Source: Phytophthora colocasiae
Lineage: Eukaryota; Oomycota; Peronosporomycetes; Peronosporales; Peronosporaceae
Reading direction: 5' to 3'
DNA: 64,000 bases
Assembly (NCBI GenBank): GCA_018806915.1
Contig: JAGKQI010000094.1
Coordinates: 930,001-994,000 of the forward strand
This document shows, in pieces, positions 20,620 to 32,021 of the stretch (position 1 is the first letter of the stretch; each line of letters starts with the position of its first letter). The position numbers and the translations under genes were made by a program. The notes beneath the pieces were generated by a model. That model was not told where the DNA came from and did not search any database. It was given only the letters and a program-made list of their open reading frames with translations.

Positions 20620-21606
20620 GACGCCAAACTGGTGGCTAAACAACTGAAGGCACCACGTGGAGACAATTGGCTTCAAATCCTCGCAAAGCTTCTCGAGTTA
20701 TGATAAAAACCTTATGGTAGAGAAAGTTTACATTTCTCTTCCGTTTCTTGCGAACTCTCGCAGCTCTTGCATTGATTCAGCAAAGAAAATCGTGTCTTCA
20801 TGGTATTGTCGACGTGCATTGGCGCCCATTGCCTCTCGTTGTTCAGGAGTTGTTGACTTGATCATAGCTTGAACAGTTTGGCACAAGTGATATGATGAAA
20901 ACGCCGCAATTAGACCGTCGACGTTCCTCAAGCCATGTGCACCCTTGAATTTCCCTCCAAGAAGCATTCGGTCGTCTTTTTGGTGTCTGGCTTGGACCAA
21001 AACGCCCATTTCTCTTGAAGTAATTAACTCATTCATTGGAGCTGCATCTGTCGTGATGATAACAGCTCCAGAAGCACGTGCTTGGTTAATATAGTGGCCA
21101 TAGCCTTCACTTCGACTTGGACACATGAGGAAAGCTGCCTCTGCTGTGATCTTTGTAAACTCGGAACGATCCACCATACCTAAGTGGAGATTCACAGGAC
21201 TGCGACTGAATTTCAACTTCGTCTCGTACTTCGGCATCATGTAGTTGTAGGCGCTTTCGTTGATGTAAACGTCCAGGGGTGGAAGGTCTGCTGTAGATGT
21301 CCAGCAGTCTAGAACAGCTCTAGTTCCTTTCCAAATGCTCGTGCCAGGTGTATGTAGGAACTTCACATTGTTGAAGTCCTTTCGGGCGATGTTTTCTTCA
21401 CCCAAACGCTTTCGAGCGAACTGCGCTTGGTCAGAAGACGTGTGTTTCGTGTAGAAAACCTCGGCATTCCGAGGATTTCCCTCTTGTTCGTACCATTTCG
21501 TCACTCGGTCAAAGCAGATACGTGTCTTGCACAGTACAGCGTCCACTTTCCAGTAGAATGCCGGAGTTAACTCGATCATCTCGATGTTGGGCATGAGGTA
21601 GATCGG

Positions 21607-21945
21607 TGTGGTGATATTCAGGACTCTGGCTACATGGATGAACTCTGGCAGCAGATCCCCTTTGGTTTCCGCGGTGTGGAGACGCACGATGCTTGGAGGA
21701 GGCTTACTCATGAGCACTGGACAGCATTTACTGGAACATGAACGGCAGGACGTTAGGTGTAGTAGAAACTACATCTATGCTATGGACAAGCAGTAGAGTT
21801 TAGATCTTGGGATAGTCAATGGAGGAAACCCTCCATGAGCAGCTAGCGAAGGACTCTGAAGAGCTTAACTGATCAATACTCACTTTTGCATTTACCTGCA
21901 AGCAAGCAACGCAGTACAAGTACTTCGCAAGCGCGACACGGCACA
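21607..21945 (+). repeat. 5' LTR of Gypsy G2
   Basis: This 339-bp repeat is bounded by TG...CA and identical by eye to 26672-27010. It is preceded by target duplication ATCGG. Confidence 0.93.
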
Positions 21946-21956
21946 AAGTTAACTTT
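21945..21956 (+). promoter_or_regulatory. Palindrome at G2 LTR/internal junction
   Basis: AAAGTTAACTTT is a perfect 12-bp palindrome starting with the last base of the 5' LTR, exactly where G1 and G3 carry their own palindromes with different centres. Confidence 0.7.
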
Positions 21957-22180
21957 AGTCCTTGTGGACCGCTGAAGCATGTCGAACTCGACCCAGTATG
22001 AGAGTGACGGAGATGTTGTCATGACAACAGCGCACCAACTCTGTGTTGAGTTCCTCCACGCCCCAAAATTGATGGGTGGAGTCAAGGTGCACTAGTCAAT
22101 TGGAAGAAGCAACGGGAGCAGTATGAAGAATGCATCCGACAGCGCTGCGTCGAGAGTGGCGAGCGTCCTGAGGTGGCGCG

Positions 22181-23504
22181 ATGCGGCCGATCAAGTTGGC
22201 CTTCGAACCCAAGCTTCTTGAGGCACTATGTCTGTACGAGTTACAGAAACCTGTCGATAGCGTCACCGATGATGAGTTGAAGGCTCTGGATCAATCAACG
22301 AGTACTGAGTGTGAAGAACGCTCAGGTCCCGGATTTGGACGCTCTCTTCAAAAAGCATTTGAACGTCGATATGCATGAAGATGATATTGATGCGCGGGTA
22401 CTGAAGTACTTTCGCGATTTCTCTGATTTGGTCGAGAAGAATGGGCTTGGGGAGATCGCTGAGGGGTGCTCCGGCGAAGCCAGGATATAATGAGCGGATG
22501 AAACTACGTTGCAACTTTCGGATCTACAATCTGGAGCCTGCCGTCCTTCGAGACGAAGTTCGCCGTCACACGAAATTTGTGGACCAGGAGGCGAAACGCT
22601 CTGATTTCGTGTTGTTCCGAGTGATCAAGGTGAAAGCTCGAGATCAACATAAGTACCACGTTTTGACAAGAGATAAAAAGGGTAAGTCAAACGCGGAGAA
22701 AAGGGACAAGTCGACCAGTGACAAGGCGACCTACTCTAGCTTAACAACAAGAATGGCCCCACGCTCAACTACATCGTCAGCCCGTTCCGGCGGGGCGCCG
22801 AAGGAGGCAAAGCCAAGCACCAACCCGCCTCGGACAGGATGTTGGCACCGCAAAGGTGATCACTGGCTACGCGACTGCCCGACCGCCACAGAGGCGGACA
22901 AGGCCGCTGCTGTCGACCGGATGAAGTCTGTTCGAGAGGCAAAGAAAGCAAAGAAGGTTGCTCCGGTTCTAGCGGTGGGCGAAGTGATTGTGGACGGTTT
23001 AATTTCGCTACCATACTGTGCGGATTCTGGTGCGACGTCGTCATACATTGCACGTCATTTTGTGGAGGAATTGAAATGAACTTGAGCAGGAGTTGCTATC
23101 CAGTCGCTACCGGAGCAGGTAGAGGTGACGGTTGCTGGAGGCGCTGTAATTGTGTGTCACGACTACGTTACGCTAGATTTGAGACTTCAGACGGTGGCTG
23201 GACCTGTACATCTGACGGAAGTGACATGCATTGTATTGGAAGGACAAGAGGATGAGTTCATCCTGGAAACGACATGCTAGTCTATCTGGGAATTGATTTG
23301 AATGCTCAGCTCTCTCAGTTGGCAGGCGGACGCATCATGGAGGATCACGATCCTTTCGATGATTACGAACCTCACGCAGTTGACCCTCGAGACGTCCACC
23401 ACCTCCTCAAGGCCATGGTGACAGCAGCGGGCGAGAATGGATTTCCACTCGAATATCTGCCGTCGATGTTGGACTTAGTGTTGGAATTCCGAAGACGTGT
23501 TTAG
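22181..23504 (+). pseudogene. G2 gag and protease, degraded
   Basis: Gag-like coding is spread over at least three frames (22181-22378, 22441-23079, 23274-23504). The zinc knuckle reads CWHRKGDHWLRDC, so the second Cys of CX2CX3HX4C is replaced and zinc binding should be lost. The protease active site is present as CADSGATSS, but the frame stops shortly after (EELK, 23079). Content and order match G1 and G3. Nothing here could be translated as a full Gag. Confidence 0.8.
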
Positions 23505-23653
23505 GATTGAATTGGGAAATGATCCGCCAGCTCTAGTGGAACCGTTACGTATCACGATTCGTGATGGAGCCCAGCCATACCGTGACGCGGCCTCGGCGAT
23601 ACGCGCCTGCACAAAGTGATTTCCTACGGGCTCATACACAGCAATTATAGGAC

Positions 23654-24958
23654 ATGCGTTTCATTCGCCGCCACCAACAGAGCCACAGGGCTGGAGCGGC
23701 TGAACCAGAACCAAAGTCCGGCCGGCCAACCGAACAACCACTCACTATCGACTACAGACCTGACAACGCTGTTACTGTACCGATTGCTGGAACAGCGCCT
23801 GATTTAGCTGCTGCAGCGAGGAACGTACGTGGTGTATGTGGATTTGCGAACTTCGACATGACTAACGGATTCACGCAGCTACCACTGCACCCGGACAGTC
23901 AAGAGATCATGAGTTTTGTGACGGATGATGCTGTATTTACTCCGACTCGGGTGCCTCAAGGGGCTACTGACTCAGCTCTGCATTTTCAGAATCAGATGCA
24001 ATTGGTGTTCAAGAAGATGCTGTACAAGAAACTTTTGGTTTGGATTGATGATCTATTGGTGTTTGCCCGTTCGCCTGCTGAGTTTTTGAGTGCTCTACGT
24101 GAATTCTTCGAGTGTGTCCGAGCTTCACGTTTGAAACTTCAGTGTGTTGAAGAGCTGCCTCTTCAAGAAAGTGACTAAGTGGTGTGGCCGGTTGTTTAGC
24201 GGCCAGGGGATTGAGCATGACCCTTCTCGTGTGAGTGCATTACAGTCACTCCCATTGCCAGTGACAGCCGCCGACCTACAGCAGTTCTTATGCGCGGCAG
24301 GATGGCTGCGCGACTCTATCATGGACTACGGCCGCGTTATGCAGCCATTACATGTCATGCTGGAGGCTGCACTAAAGCAAGTAGGCCGCACCAAGCGACT
24401 TCGCAGCTGGATGCACATTGACCTGGTCTGTGGAAGAACAAGCGGCGTTTGAGAATGCCCGCCTCCTGTTGTCGACTTCTCAATTGCTGTACTACCCCGA
24501 TGACTCAGCCGACATCTGCGTCTTTAGTGATGCGTCTGAACGTGGTTGGGGACTGGTAGTTTCGCAGGTTCGCAATTGGATGGACAGTCTGCCGGTGGTA
24601 GAACAGCATCATGAACTACTATTGTGCAAGAGTGGTGTCTTCAGCGACACTGGAGCAGAGGTGGAGTATCATTGAAAAGGAAGCCTATCCGATTATTTAC
24701 GCCGCCCGCAATCTCGGTTATCTACTTGTTCGACGTGGTGGTTTTCGATTATTCTGTGACCACAAGAACCTGGTCTTTGTGTTCGCGCCGGACAAGGAGG
24801 TTAAGCGTCACGTGCGGGGGAAGCTCCAACGCTGGGCTCTCTCGCTGACTGGTCTAGCAGTTGATGTTGAAACATATAGATGGATCGGACAATCTCTGGG
24901 CAGATCTACTTTCCCGTTGGGGTCTTCCAGAAGAGGTGGGAGTTCGCGTACAATGTAA
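23654..24958 (+). pseudogene. G2 reverse transcriptase and RNase H, degraded
   Basis: RT motifs appear in order: LTIDYRPDNAVT, FANFDMTNGFTQLPLHPDS, RVPQGATDSALHFQ and LVWIDDLLVF (again Trp in place of Tyr in the YxDD box). RNase H (CVFSDASERGWGLVVSQV, SIIEKEAYPIIYAARNLGYLL, FRLFCDHKNLVFVFAP) follows in other frames. At least four frame changes occur between 23654 and 24958. The same motifs in G1 and G3 confirm the reading. Confidence 0.82.
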
Positions 24959-26602
24959 GTTCATTACGAGGAGTCAAGCACGTGAACTGGGGAAAGATGC
25001 TGGATCTGGATCAGATGCTTCTATGATGCAACCAGTGCACGATGAGTCTGCTGAGACTGAAACAGAACATGATGAGACTGATGACGCTGCACAAGGAGAA
25101 GGAGATGTACAGCGGCTTCACATGCTTCATGAAGACTTTGAATTTCCCTCGCTAGATGTCATTAGTGCTGCTCAGCGTAAACATTCTCGCAACGCCTCGC
25201 CAGAGGCGCAACGGCAGGAGGATGGAAACATTGCTCGTGGATGGTCGTATCTGGATTCCTACTGAAGATAGTGCTTTACTACAACGTGTCTTCGTGGTGA
25301 GCCACTGTGGCGTGCAAGGCCATCGCGGGTTAGACCCGATGGTGTTGACAATTGAGGAAGTGTTCTGGATTAACGGATTGGCTAGACTGTGTCGCCAATT
25401 CCTTAGCCGCTGCCTGCTATGCAAGCACGTCAAGGGTGGTAACATCATTACGCGGCCATGGGGCCTACATACGATCCTGTGCAGCCCAACGAGCTTTTGC
25501 ATTGGGACTTTCTCTCAATGGGCGAGAACGCAGGCCAGTGCAAGTACGTGTTAGTTCTGAAAGATGGGCTATCGCATTATTGCGAGTTAGTGGCATGCGA
25601 TTCGCCAACTAGCACTGTTGCGGGCAACAGCTCTCGTGGATTGGTGGAAGCGGTTCGGAGCACCATCGATGCTGATCTCTGACCAAGGTAGCCACTTTAA
25701 AAACAGCGTTATCAGCCAGCTCTGCAAGCAGTTGCAGGTGCAACAGGAGCTCGTTGTGGCTTACTCGCCATGGATCAATGGAACAGTCGAAGCGCTCAAT
25801 CGCGACATACTGCAAGTTATGCGCGTCTTGTTGATGGAACTCAAGCTGGACACCCGCGAGTGGGACTTACGTGCTTCCATTAGTCCAGGAAACCTGAACC
25901 ATACGCCCGTGGCTTCACTTGGTGGTCGATCGCCCGCAGAATTGTTTACTGGGCTTCCTCGACCCTCTCCGTTTGAGCCTATTGTTGTCGAGATAAATGG
26001 CAAGCCAGTGGTGCTATCGGATGGCTTTTGAGCTTCCAGAAGATCGTCTGACTCGTCTTCGAACGGCGTTAGCTGCAATGCACCGCGAAGTAGTGGACGA
26101 ACGCGAGAAGCGTCGACTACAGAACATGCGAGGGCGAAGGGGTCGCCTTGCAATTTCTCCATTGGCGATTTCGTTTTATGGTCGCGAATTGACCAGCGCC
26201 TGGCTGCTGACAAGCTATTGGCACGATGGGTTGGTCCTTGAGGTAATCGACGCTCGCCCACATTCATTCGTCATCCGTCATCTGGTGACTAACCAGAACT
26301 TCGAAGTCCACGGTTCCCGTCTCAAGTTCTACAGCGACAAGTACCTGGACGTTAATGAGGAGTTAATTGCGCATGTCGGCAACCAAGGGATGCTTCTTGG
26401 GGTAGAGTCCTTCAAAGGACATCGCAAGGAGCGTGGTAACTGGCAGTTGTTAGTGTCATGGGTTGGGCTACAAGAGGAAGAGGACTCGTGGGAGTCGATG
26501 ATTGAGATGAATGACCAAGTTCCGGCCAAGGTGGCGCAGTACGTTCTCGCGGCTGATGCAGCTGCACTATCGACTGCCTACAAGGGGATTACTCGTGCCT
26601 AG
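24861..26602 (+). pseudogene. G2 integrase and chromodomain, degraded
   Basis: Integrase pieces run through several frames: an HHCC region (SHCGVQGHRGLDPM ... CLLCKHVKG), then DDE core segments (LHWDFLSMG, LISDQGSHFKN, INGTVEALNRD). A chromodomain (LLVSWVGLQ ... DSWESMIEM) ends the frame at 26602. Frames change at about 25260, 25550, 25680 and 26030. The chromodomain again places the element in the chromovirus-like group. Confidence 0.82.
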
Positions 26603-26671
26603 CTTTTGACGACAAAGAGGCCTACACGTATGCATTTGGATTGGACAAGCTTTAGAGTCCTTGGAGGGTAG

Positions 26672-27010
26672 TGTGGTGATATTCAGGACTCTGGCTACAT
26701 GGATGAACTCTGGCAGCAGATCCCCTTTGGTTTCCGCGGTGTGGAGACGCACGATGCTTGGAGGAGGCTTACTCATGAGCACTGGACAGCATTTACTGGA
26801 ACATGAACGGCAGGACGTTAGGTGTAGTAGAAACTACATCTATGCTATGGACAAGCAGTAGAGTTTAGATCTTGGGATAGTCAATGGAGGAAACCCTCCA
26901 TGAGCAGCTAGCGAAGGACTCTGAAGAGCTTAACTGATCAATACTCACTTTTGCATTTACCTGCAAGCAAGCAACGCAGTACAAGTACTTCGCAAGCGCG
27001 ACACGGCACA
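26672..27010 (+). repeat. 3' LTR of Gypsy G2
   Basis: This 339-bp repeat is identical by eye to 21607-21945. It is followed by target duplication ATCGG. Confidence 0.93.
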
Positions 27011-27743
27011 ATCGGTTTAACCTTTGGCCATCTTGGCAAAGACGGCACGTCGTCCCAATAATGATTGAAGAATATCATAGGTGTCTCGGGACATAGATCG
27101 AAGTAGTCCACTTCACGTCCAAGCTCTGGGTCGTACAGTTTCGTAGCTAGAGCCCACATTGGCAGCAACCTTGAGTTTAAATCTACAGAAGTAAAACACC
27201 ATTAGACTACTTTTAATTAACCCATATAGCAGTCGAAGAATACTCACACTTGGCGTATGCTACAGCATCTTCGCAATACCCATTGCCATGCAAATGGTTG
27301 GGTAGATAAATATCTACGTCCGGACATTGTTTAAGCTTCTGCAATACATTCGAGTCGCTTTGATGCAACAAAACGTCTGGATTATCCGCTGAAGCATTGG
27401 GTAATTGATGTCCAGGACTACCAAATTGCCAAGGTAGAACTACATCTGTATCAGTCACACAGCGTTCGTGCAACAGACTCAAATGCAGTAAATCTTCGTC
27501 GGATATCTCGTCTTGCACTGGAACTGGCGTTGGTTGCGTCAATTCCTGCGATTCGTTACGTCCACTGCGATGTCGCCACGGGATCCGCTGGCTGATAGCT
27601 CTCCGCAGCTTCAATTGGTCTCCGGAATGCCCAAACAGAGAAGCGATAGAAATCTGCACTACGAGCGTGATGAATCCCAGCGCCACGAGCCCCACGAGCA
27701 CTCGGTGAAGGTGTTGACCCTTGGCTTTTGGCCCCTTTGTCAT

Positions 27744-27898
27744 GGCGGATGCGGAAATGCAAGTGACGATTGTGGCATGGACGGAGCTCCCAGCAGCTCA
27801 TTTGTATCCCGTATGAGCACATTGTCATACGTTTTATGCGATGGCTTAGGAACGGGCCCCCGTTCTTGAGCCGGAACACTTCCCTTCTTGCACTAGCC
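27744..27898. promoter_or_regulatory. Shared upstream region of divergent GT4/GT5
   Basis: Only 155 bp separate the ATG codons of GT4 (minus) and GT5 (plus), so both promoters must lie here or overlap the genes. Near-identical spacers occur between GT6/GT7 (41231-41396) and GT8/GT9 (59749-59903). Conserved words include GGAGCTCCCAGCAGCTCATTT, split here around an inverted GAGCT, and AACGGGCCCCCGTT, a palindromic core at about 27851. Confidence 0.5.
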
Positions 27899-30107
27899 AT
27901 GAAGAATCCACCGCATCAAAGCTGGCTACGGGGGTTCTTAATGGCTCTTGTGGCTCTGTGTGCCTTGACGTTGATACTGGAGACATTGTCGCTCGTTAAA
28001 GTCACAGATGAAACAGATTTTCGTCTGCGCAGTGCAGTGAACATCGGCTCGTGGCATCACACTGAAGACGAGCTGAATAACTTGCCAATGTGGGCAACAG
28101 AGGAGGGAATGGAAGTGTCTGTAGCTGATAGACTACATTTGAGTCTGTTACACGAAGCTTGCGTGACCAACAAGGACGCAGTGATTTTTTGGCAGTTCGG
28201 ATCGCCCAGAGGAAACCACCAACGAGCAAATGCAACGGCGGACAATGACAATGAAATCATTAACCGGAATGACAGCAATGTATTGGAGAAGTTGCGAAGG
28301 TGTCCGGATATTGACATTTTCCTGCCATTGGGGCTACGTGGCAACGGATATTGTGAAGACGCAGTGGCCTACGCTAAATGTACGTTTATCCTTCAACTAG
28401 CAATCCCTTCGGTAGTTAACTCTTTGCTTGTTTCCATAGACTTGGACTCTCGACTTTTGCCTATGTGGGTGCTAGAGGACAAATTCTATGATGTACAACT
28501 TGGAAAGCAAGTGGACTACTACGATTTATGTCCTAATACGCCCATGATCTTCTTCAATCACTACTGGGACGGCGTTCCGGAGTCCCCACGGTGGCCCAAA
28601 CACAAGCCTCTATACTTGATGCCGAACATTGAGATGATTGAGCTCACACCGGAGCACTATTGGGGCGTCGACGCTGTTTTGTGCAAGACTCAAGTATGTT
28701 ACGACCGAGTGAGTCGCTGGTATGTTGAGAACGGGAACCCACGCAACGCCAAAGTTTTCTACACGAAGCACACGTCTTCGGATCAAGCAGAGTTCGCAAG
28801 GCAACGTCTGGGCAATGGTTCCATCGCAAAGAAGGACTTTTCCGACGTGAAATTCATTCACACAGCAGGTACAAGCGTCTGGAAAGGGACAAAGGAGCTG
28901 GTGGACTGCTGGATCATGGCTTCAGGTCTCCCCCAACTGAACGTTTACATCGACGACAGCTCGTACAATTATCTCTTTCCTAAGACTTATCAACGTCGAT
29001 TGGATCGAGCTAAAAGCCCCGTTAACATCCAGTATGGCATGCTGGAGCCTCAAGACTTTAGTAAATTGACAGCGGAGTCTGCGTACTTCATGTGTCCAAG
29101 TCGGAGTGAAGGTTACGGCCACTACATTAACCAAGCGCGCGCTTCGGGGGGAGTAGTGGTCACTACAGACGCACATCCGATGAACGAGTTAATTGTATCG
29201 AAGGAAATGGGTATTCTGATCCCAGCGAGAACTCAACATCAGGGATAGGAAAAATACGGATTGGAGGCCTTCATCCAAGCCAATAAATAATTGAGTTATT
29301 GCCACATTTTTCGACAATGTCAACCAAGTCACTATGTCGTCTTTTCTCATGAGTTTTTGAACGAGTTGGTTGCTGTCGATGCGCCTGGATTCAGGAGGGG
29401 GGGGGGGGGGTTAGGTACCTCGAGAACCCACCCACCGCGTCCAACCTCACCAACCAACACACACAAGTCATTAGTCCGAATTCCTCGACATCATACATAC
29501 AACACACAAATCAACTGCTATAATATAATTCAGTTAGGAAATGACAAGCAACTGTAATAACCCGTGTGCCTTGTGTGCAAACGTGGCCACACAACCGGTT
29601 TGGCGATAGTTCTCGCTACCATCCATTGCCAAAACAACCACACATGTCAACGACATTTGGCTATAGCCAAGATTGACCTAAGGTAAATCATCAATTTAGG
29701 GCCATCAACCATTCTCCAGAATTTGCAGGACGTTGAACCCATCGGTCAGGTTTCTGCAGGACACAATGTCCTGCAAAATCCAAATGGAAAGCAGCACAAT
29801 CAGAAATAAGCAGGCGCTCACTATAGGTCTGATTCATAAACGATTTCGACAACTTTTGCAGGACAACCGTCCAGTGATTTCTGTATACAATTTTCTATAT
29901 AAGTTCAGTCCGCTATTTCACAACGTGTTGACTGGGAGGATCTGACACGGCAAGTCACGGAGATACACCGTAAGTACTCGATCGCGCAGTGTACCAGAAC
30001 TTGTACTGTAGATTCATCGCGTGGATCGTTCTCTATAAGCCGGTACTCAGACCAGTAATCGTCTACAGGCAACGGGTGTACCGCCTCATGTTGCCATATT
30101 ACGTGAA

Positions 30108-30755
30108 ATGAAGTCACTATTGGAAGTAACTCTTAAAACCGTCGAGCATATTGATGACTCACGGACTGTGACTGTGAAGGATATTATAGGCGAGCTGGAG
30201 CAACGGGCAATTGGGGCAGGTGTCGTGACATTTGACGGTCTAGATAGTGCATTGAAACGGTGTCTAGAAGCGGCAGGGGTTTCCACTTTGATTGAGAAGT
30301 TGACGAAAAATCCACAGCAGAACGATCTCCACGCGGATAGCGTCTCTTCTACTCCAACATACTTCTGGGGAGGCCGTTTTCGGCGAGTTCCATCGGACTT
30401 CAAAATACCTGACTGCACAGTTGCAATGCTATGGGTCCTGTGGCAATGTGGCAACGCCAACAAAAGAACACCTCCTCTACGATTGCTTGATAGACGCGAT
30501 ATGCCAAACAGAAATCAACAGAAACGACTTAGTGATGCTCGATACCTAATGCGCAAGGTAGAGGATGAAGCAAGACGTACCGGGACCTGGCGCTCTCGAC
30601 AGAGCGTGGAGGAAGCCGTTGTAACCTTCGCTACGTGTGCGAAGAGCGTCGCTGTCCCCGAACTGACCGTAAACGCCGTCGAGGCCAGCTCACCTGGATT
30701 ACCGTCGTGGCACTGCAACGCAGAGCTCAACAACATCACTAATGTAATTGGGTGA
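30108..30755 (+). pseudogene. Crypton C-terminal-domain remnant
   Basis: The 215-residue frame aligns with the C-terminal domain of the Crypton recombinase at 3508-4230. Both share FWGG(R/A)...P(S/C)...K.P...(L/W).W..CG followed by PP.RLL, NQ(Q/R)KRLSD and LM(R/K)K(V/L)E.EA. Identity is low, so it comes from a different Crypton family. The catalytic half (HxxR...Y) is absent upstream, so it cannot act alone. It is open from the ATG at 30108 to 30755 with no internal stop, which leaves open that the domain alone is expressed. Confidence 0.65.
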
Positions 30756-31002
30756 AAGCTACTCTATATAAGAATCTCATTGGTTAAAATAACACATTAT
30801 CCATGTCCTGCAAATGTCCTGCAAATTCCGTCTAACAATCATTTTAAGGCCGTATTTTAACTGCCAATCACGTGAAGTTTTTCACAGAGCAAGTACTTTA
30901 TTGGCTAAAACACACTAAATACGAATACCTTCAAAAATTAAATTTGTAAATTTGGCGCGAGGTGTCATGGCTCCAGGCGATGACAGATCAGTCGCCTACA
31001 TG

Positions 31003-31075
31003 GTTGGCGGCGAGCTTATTGAGGGCACATTATGGGAGCAGGGTTGTCGCGGGTTCAAGTCCCGTTAATTCTCCG
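31003..31075 (+). other. tRNA-like B-box sequence, possible SINE remnant
   Basis: CGGGTTCAAGTCCCG at 31050-31064 forms a T-arm and B-box of a Pol III promoter, and an A-box-like TGGTTGGCGGCGAG lies about 50 bp upstream. The acceptor stem does not pair, so this is not a working tRNA. It could be a tRNA-derived SINE remnant or chance. Confidence 0.25.
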
Positions 31076-32021
31076 CACTGATTTGGAAAGTAAAGCATCT
31101 ATTCAACCTCACTGTGCCAGACACTCGACTAACATTTTGTTGTTTAGAATACAGCTGAACAAGTGATATGCGCTACATGTACTTATCTACACCTTTACCT
31201 GCAGTTGTAGTAACAGCTTTCTTAGACGACTTGGTTTTTTGCTGCCAGCCTCAGCAAGTTCCTGGAGCACTTCATGGGTAAACAGCATCCCCCCAACTGC
31301 GACTCGTTTACGCTTTGTCGTCTTCTTCGGCAGGGGCTTCAATTGTTGGCCTGCCACTTGACCTCCGTAAGCTAATTTCCGTCGAAACTTAATCACAAGT
31401 AGAAATATAAAAGGTGAAGGTGGAATAACCCAAACCTCAAATGGTCACAAAAATGACACTCACTCAGCGCTTTCAATACTGAAAGCAAGACTAAATTCGG
31501 CCGTAAACTGATTAAGTCGATTTTTTTCTTCTCCACGAGCATGTGCTTAATTTCATTGGTCTGCTACTACAAAAAATCGAGAAAAAATCTCTGGTTTGCG
31601 AAGTTTCAGAAACTGTCTCACTTTTTGTCAACGCATAAGTAGATGCCGAGTAATTCGAGCATCTTTTATCTCGGCCCATATTTGATTTTTTACCTTATAT
31701 AAAAAATTGCATGTTATTGGGGTTGAGGAGCAATAAATTATGGCAATATGACATTGCCAATATCGGCAATAGTTACATGACCCCAAAATGCTACTTGGAG
31801 GCAAGTTCAAAGGAAATCACGGACTGAAAGAGAGTAATGGCCTTTTGGTGAGGTATAATGCACGCGGACTGTGTACTGCTGTGAGCGACTTCATAACATC
31901 TACGACTACGGAACAGCGATCTGCCATGGGCTCCCGAGCACGACAACAGTATCATGAAGATACAAAATATTTCGCCCGCTCGATGCAGAAGCTGAGAGAA
32001 CTAAGATATATCCATGAATAA

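Larger units (their letters stand above)
21607..27010 (+). mobile_element. Ty3/Gypsy retrotransposon G2 (chromodomain type), defective
   Basis: This is a 5.4-kb element with 339-bp LTRs (TGTGGTGATA...ACGGCACA) at 21607-21945 and 26672-27010, which read as identical. It is flanked by a perfect 5-bp target duplication ATCGG (21602-21606 and 27011-27015). The interior on the plus strand runs gag, protease, RT, RNase H, integrase, chromodomain, but is broken into about ten overlapping frames by indels and stops. The polypurine tract TTGGAGGGTAG precedes the 3' LTR. The 5' LTR is followed by AAGTTAACTTT instead of a TGG-type primer site. It is antisense to its host gene. Confidence 0.93.
20728..27743 (-). 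pseudogene. GT4: glycosyltransferase paralogue split by Gypsy G2
   Basis: The ATG is at 27743 (MTKGPK). Exon 1 is 27743-27248, followed by a 65-nt intron 27183-27247 (GTGAGT...GTAG). Exon 2 starts at 27182 and is interrupted at RWPKVKP|IYLMPNIEM by Gypsy G2, resuming at 21601 and ending at 20728. Leaving out the element and one ATCGG copy gives exactly 514 codons in frame (513 aa). All family segments are present: anchor, PWQFGSPGHQ, YTKHTSSD, TPGTSIWKGTRAVLDCW and SEGYGHYINQARASG. The gene was therefore functional until a recent insertion. It faces GT5 across a 155-bp intergenic region and is nearly identical over exon 1 to GT8. Confidence 0.88.
29240..31774 (+). mobile_element. Composite insertion in GT5 with Crypton-like core
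   Basis: The insertion is 2535 bp, bounded by ACAT on both sides (29236-29239 and 31775-31778). No LTR or convincing TIR is seen at its ends. Inside is a run of 14 G (29397-29410), a Crypton C-terminal-domain frame (30108-30755) bracketed by TGTCCTGCAAA motifs at about 29766 and 30805, a tRNA-like stretch near 31050, and a basic 69-codon frame (31187-31396, minus). The TCCTGCAAAATCC motif resembles TCCTGAAAAATCC at the 5' end of the Cryptons at 3-6 kb, so a short non-autonomous Crypton may be nested in other repeat DNA. Confidence 0.55.
27899..32021 (+). pseudogene. GT5: glycosyltransferase paralogue split by a 2.5-kb insertion
   Basis: The ATG is at 27899 (MKNPPHQSW). Exon 1 is 27899-28379. 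A 60-nt intron 28380-28439 (GTACGT...CATAG) has a length divisible by three and so reads through. Exon 2 is 28440-29239, continuing at 31779-32021 after a 2535-bp insertion. Omitting the insertion and one ACAT copy restores a 508-codon frame whose junction aligns residue for residue with GT4 (RTQHDPKMLLGG against RHQKDDRMLLGG). A membrane anchor (residues 10-30), YTKHTSSD, SVWKGTKELVDCW and SEGYGHYINQARASG are present. The insertion cuts off the last 80 residues after the donor-binding motif. Confidence 0.85.

Noticed and set aside
29397..29410. Run of 14 G as a G-quadruplex or telomere-like feature
   Set aside because: A single homopolymer in decayed repeat DNA without repeated G tracts. No further support.
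31050..31064. A functional tRNA gene
   Set aside because: A T-arm/B-box is present, but no pairing acceptor stem or anticodon arm could be built. Kept only as a low-confidence tRNA-like remnant.
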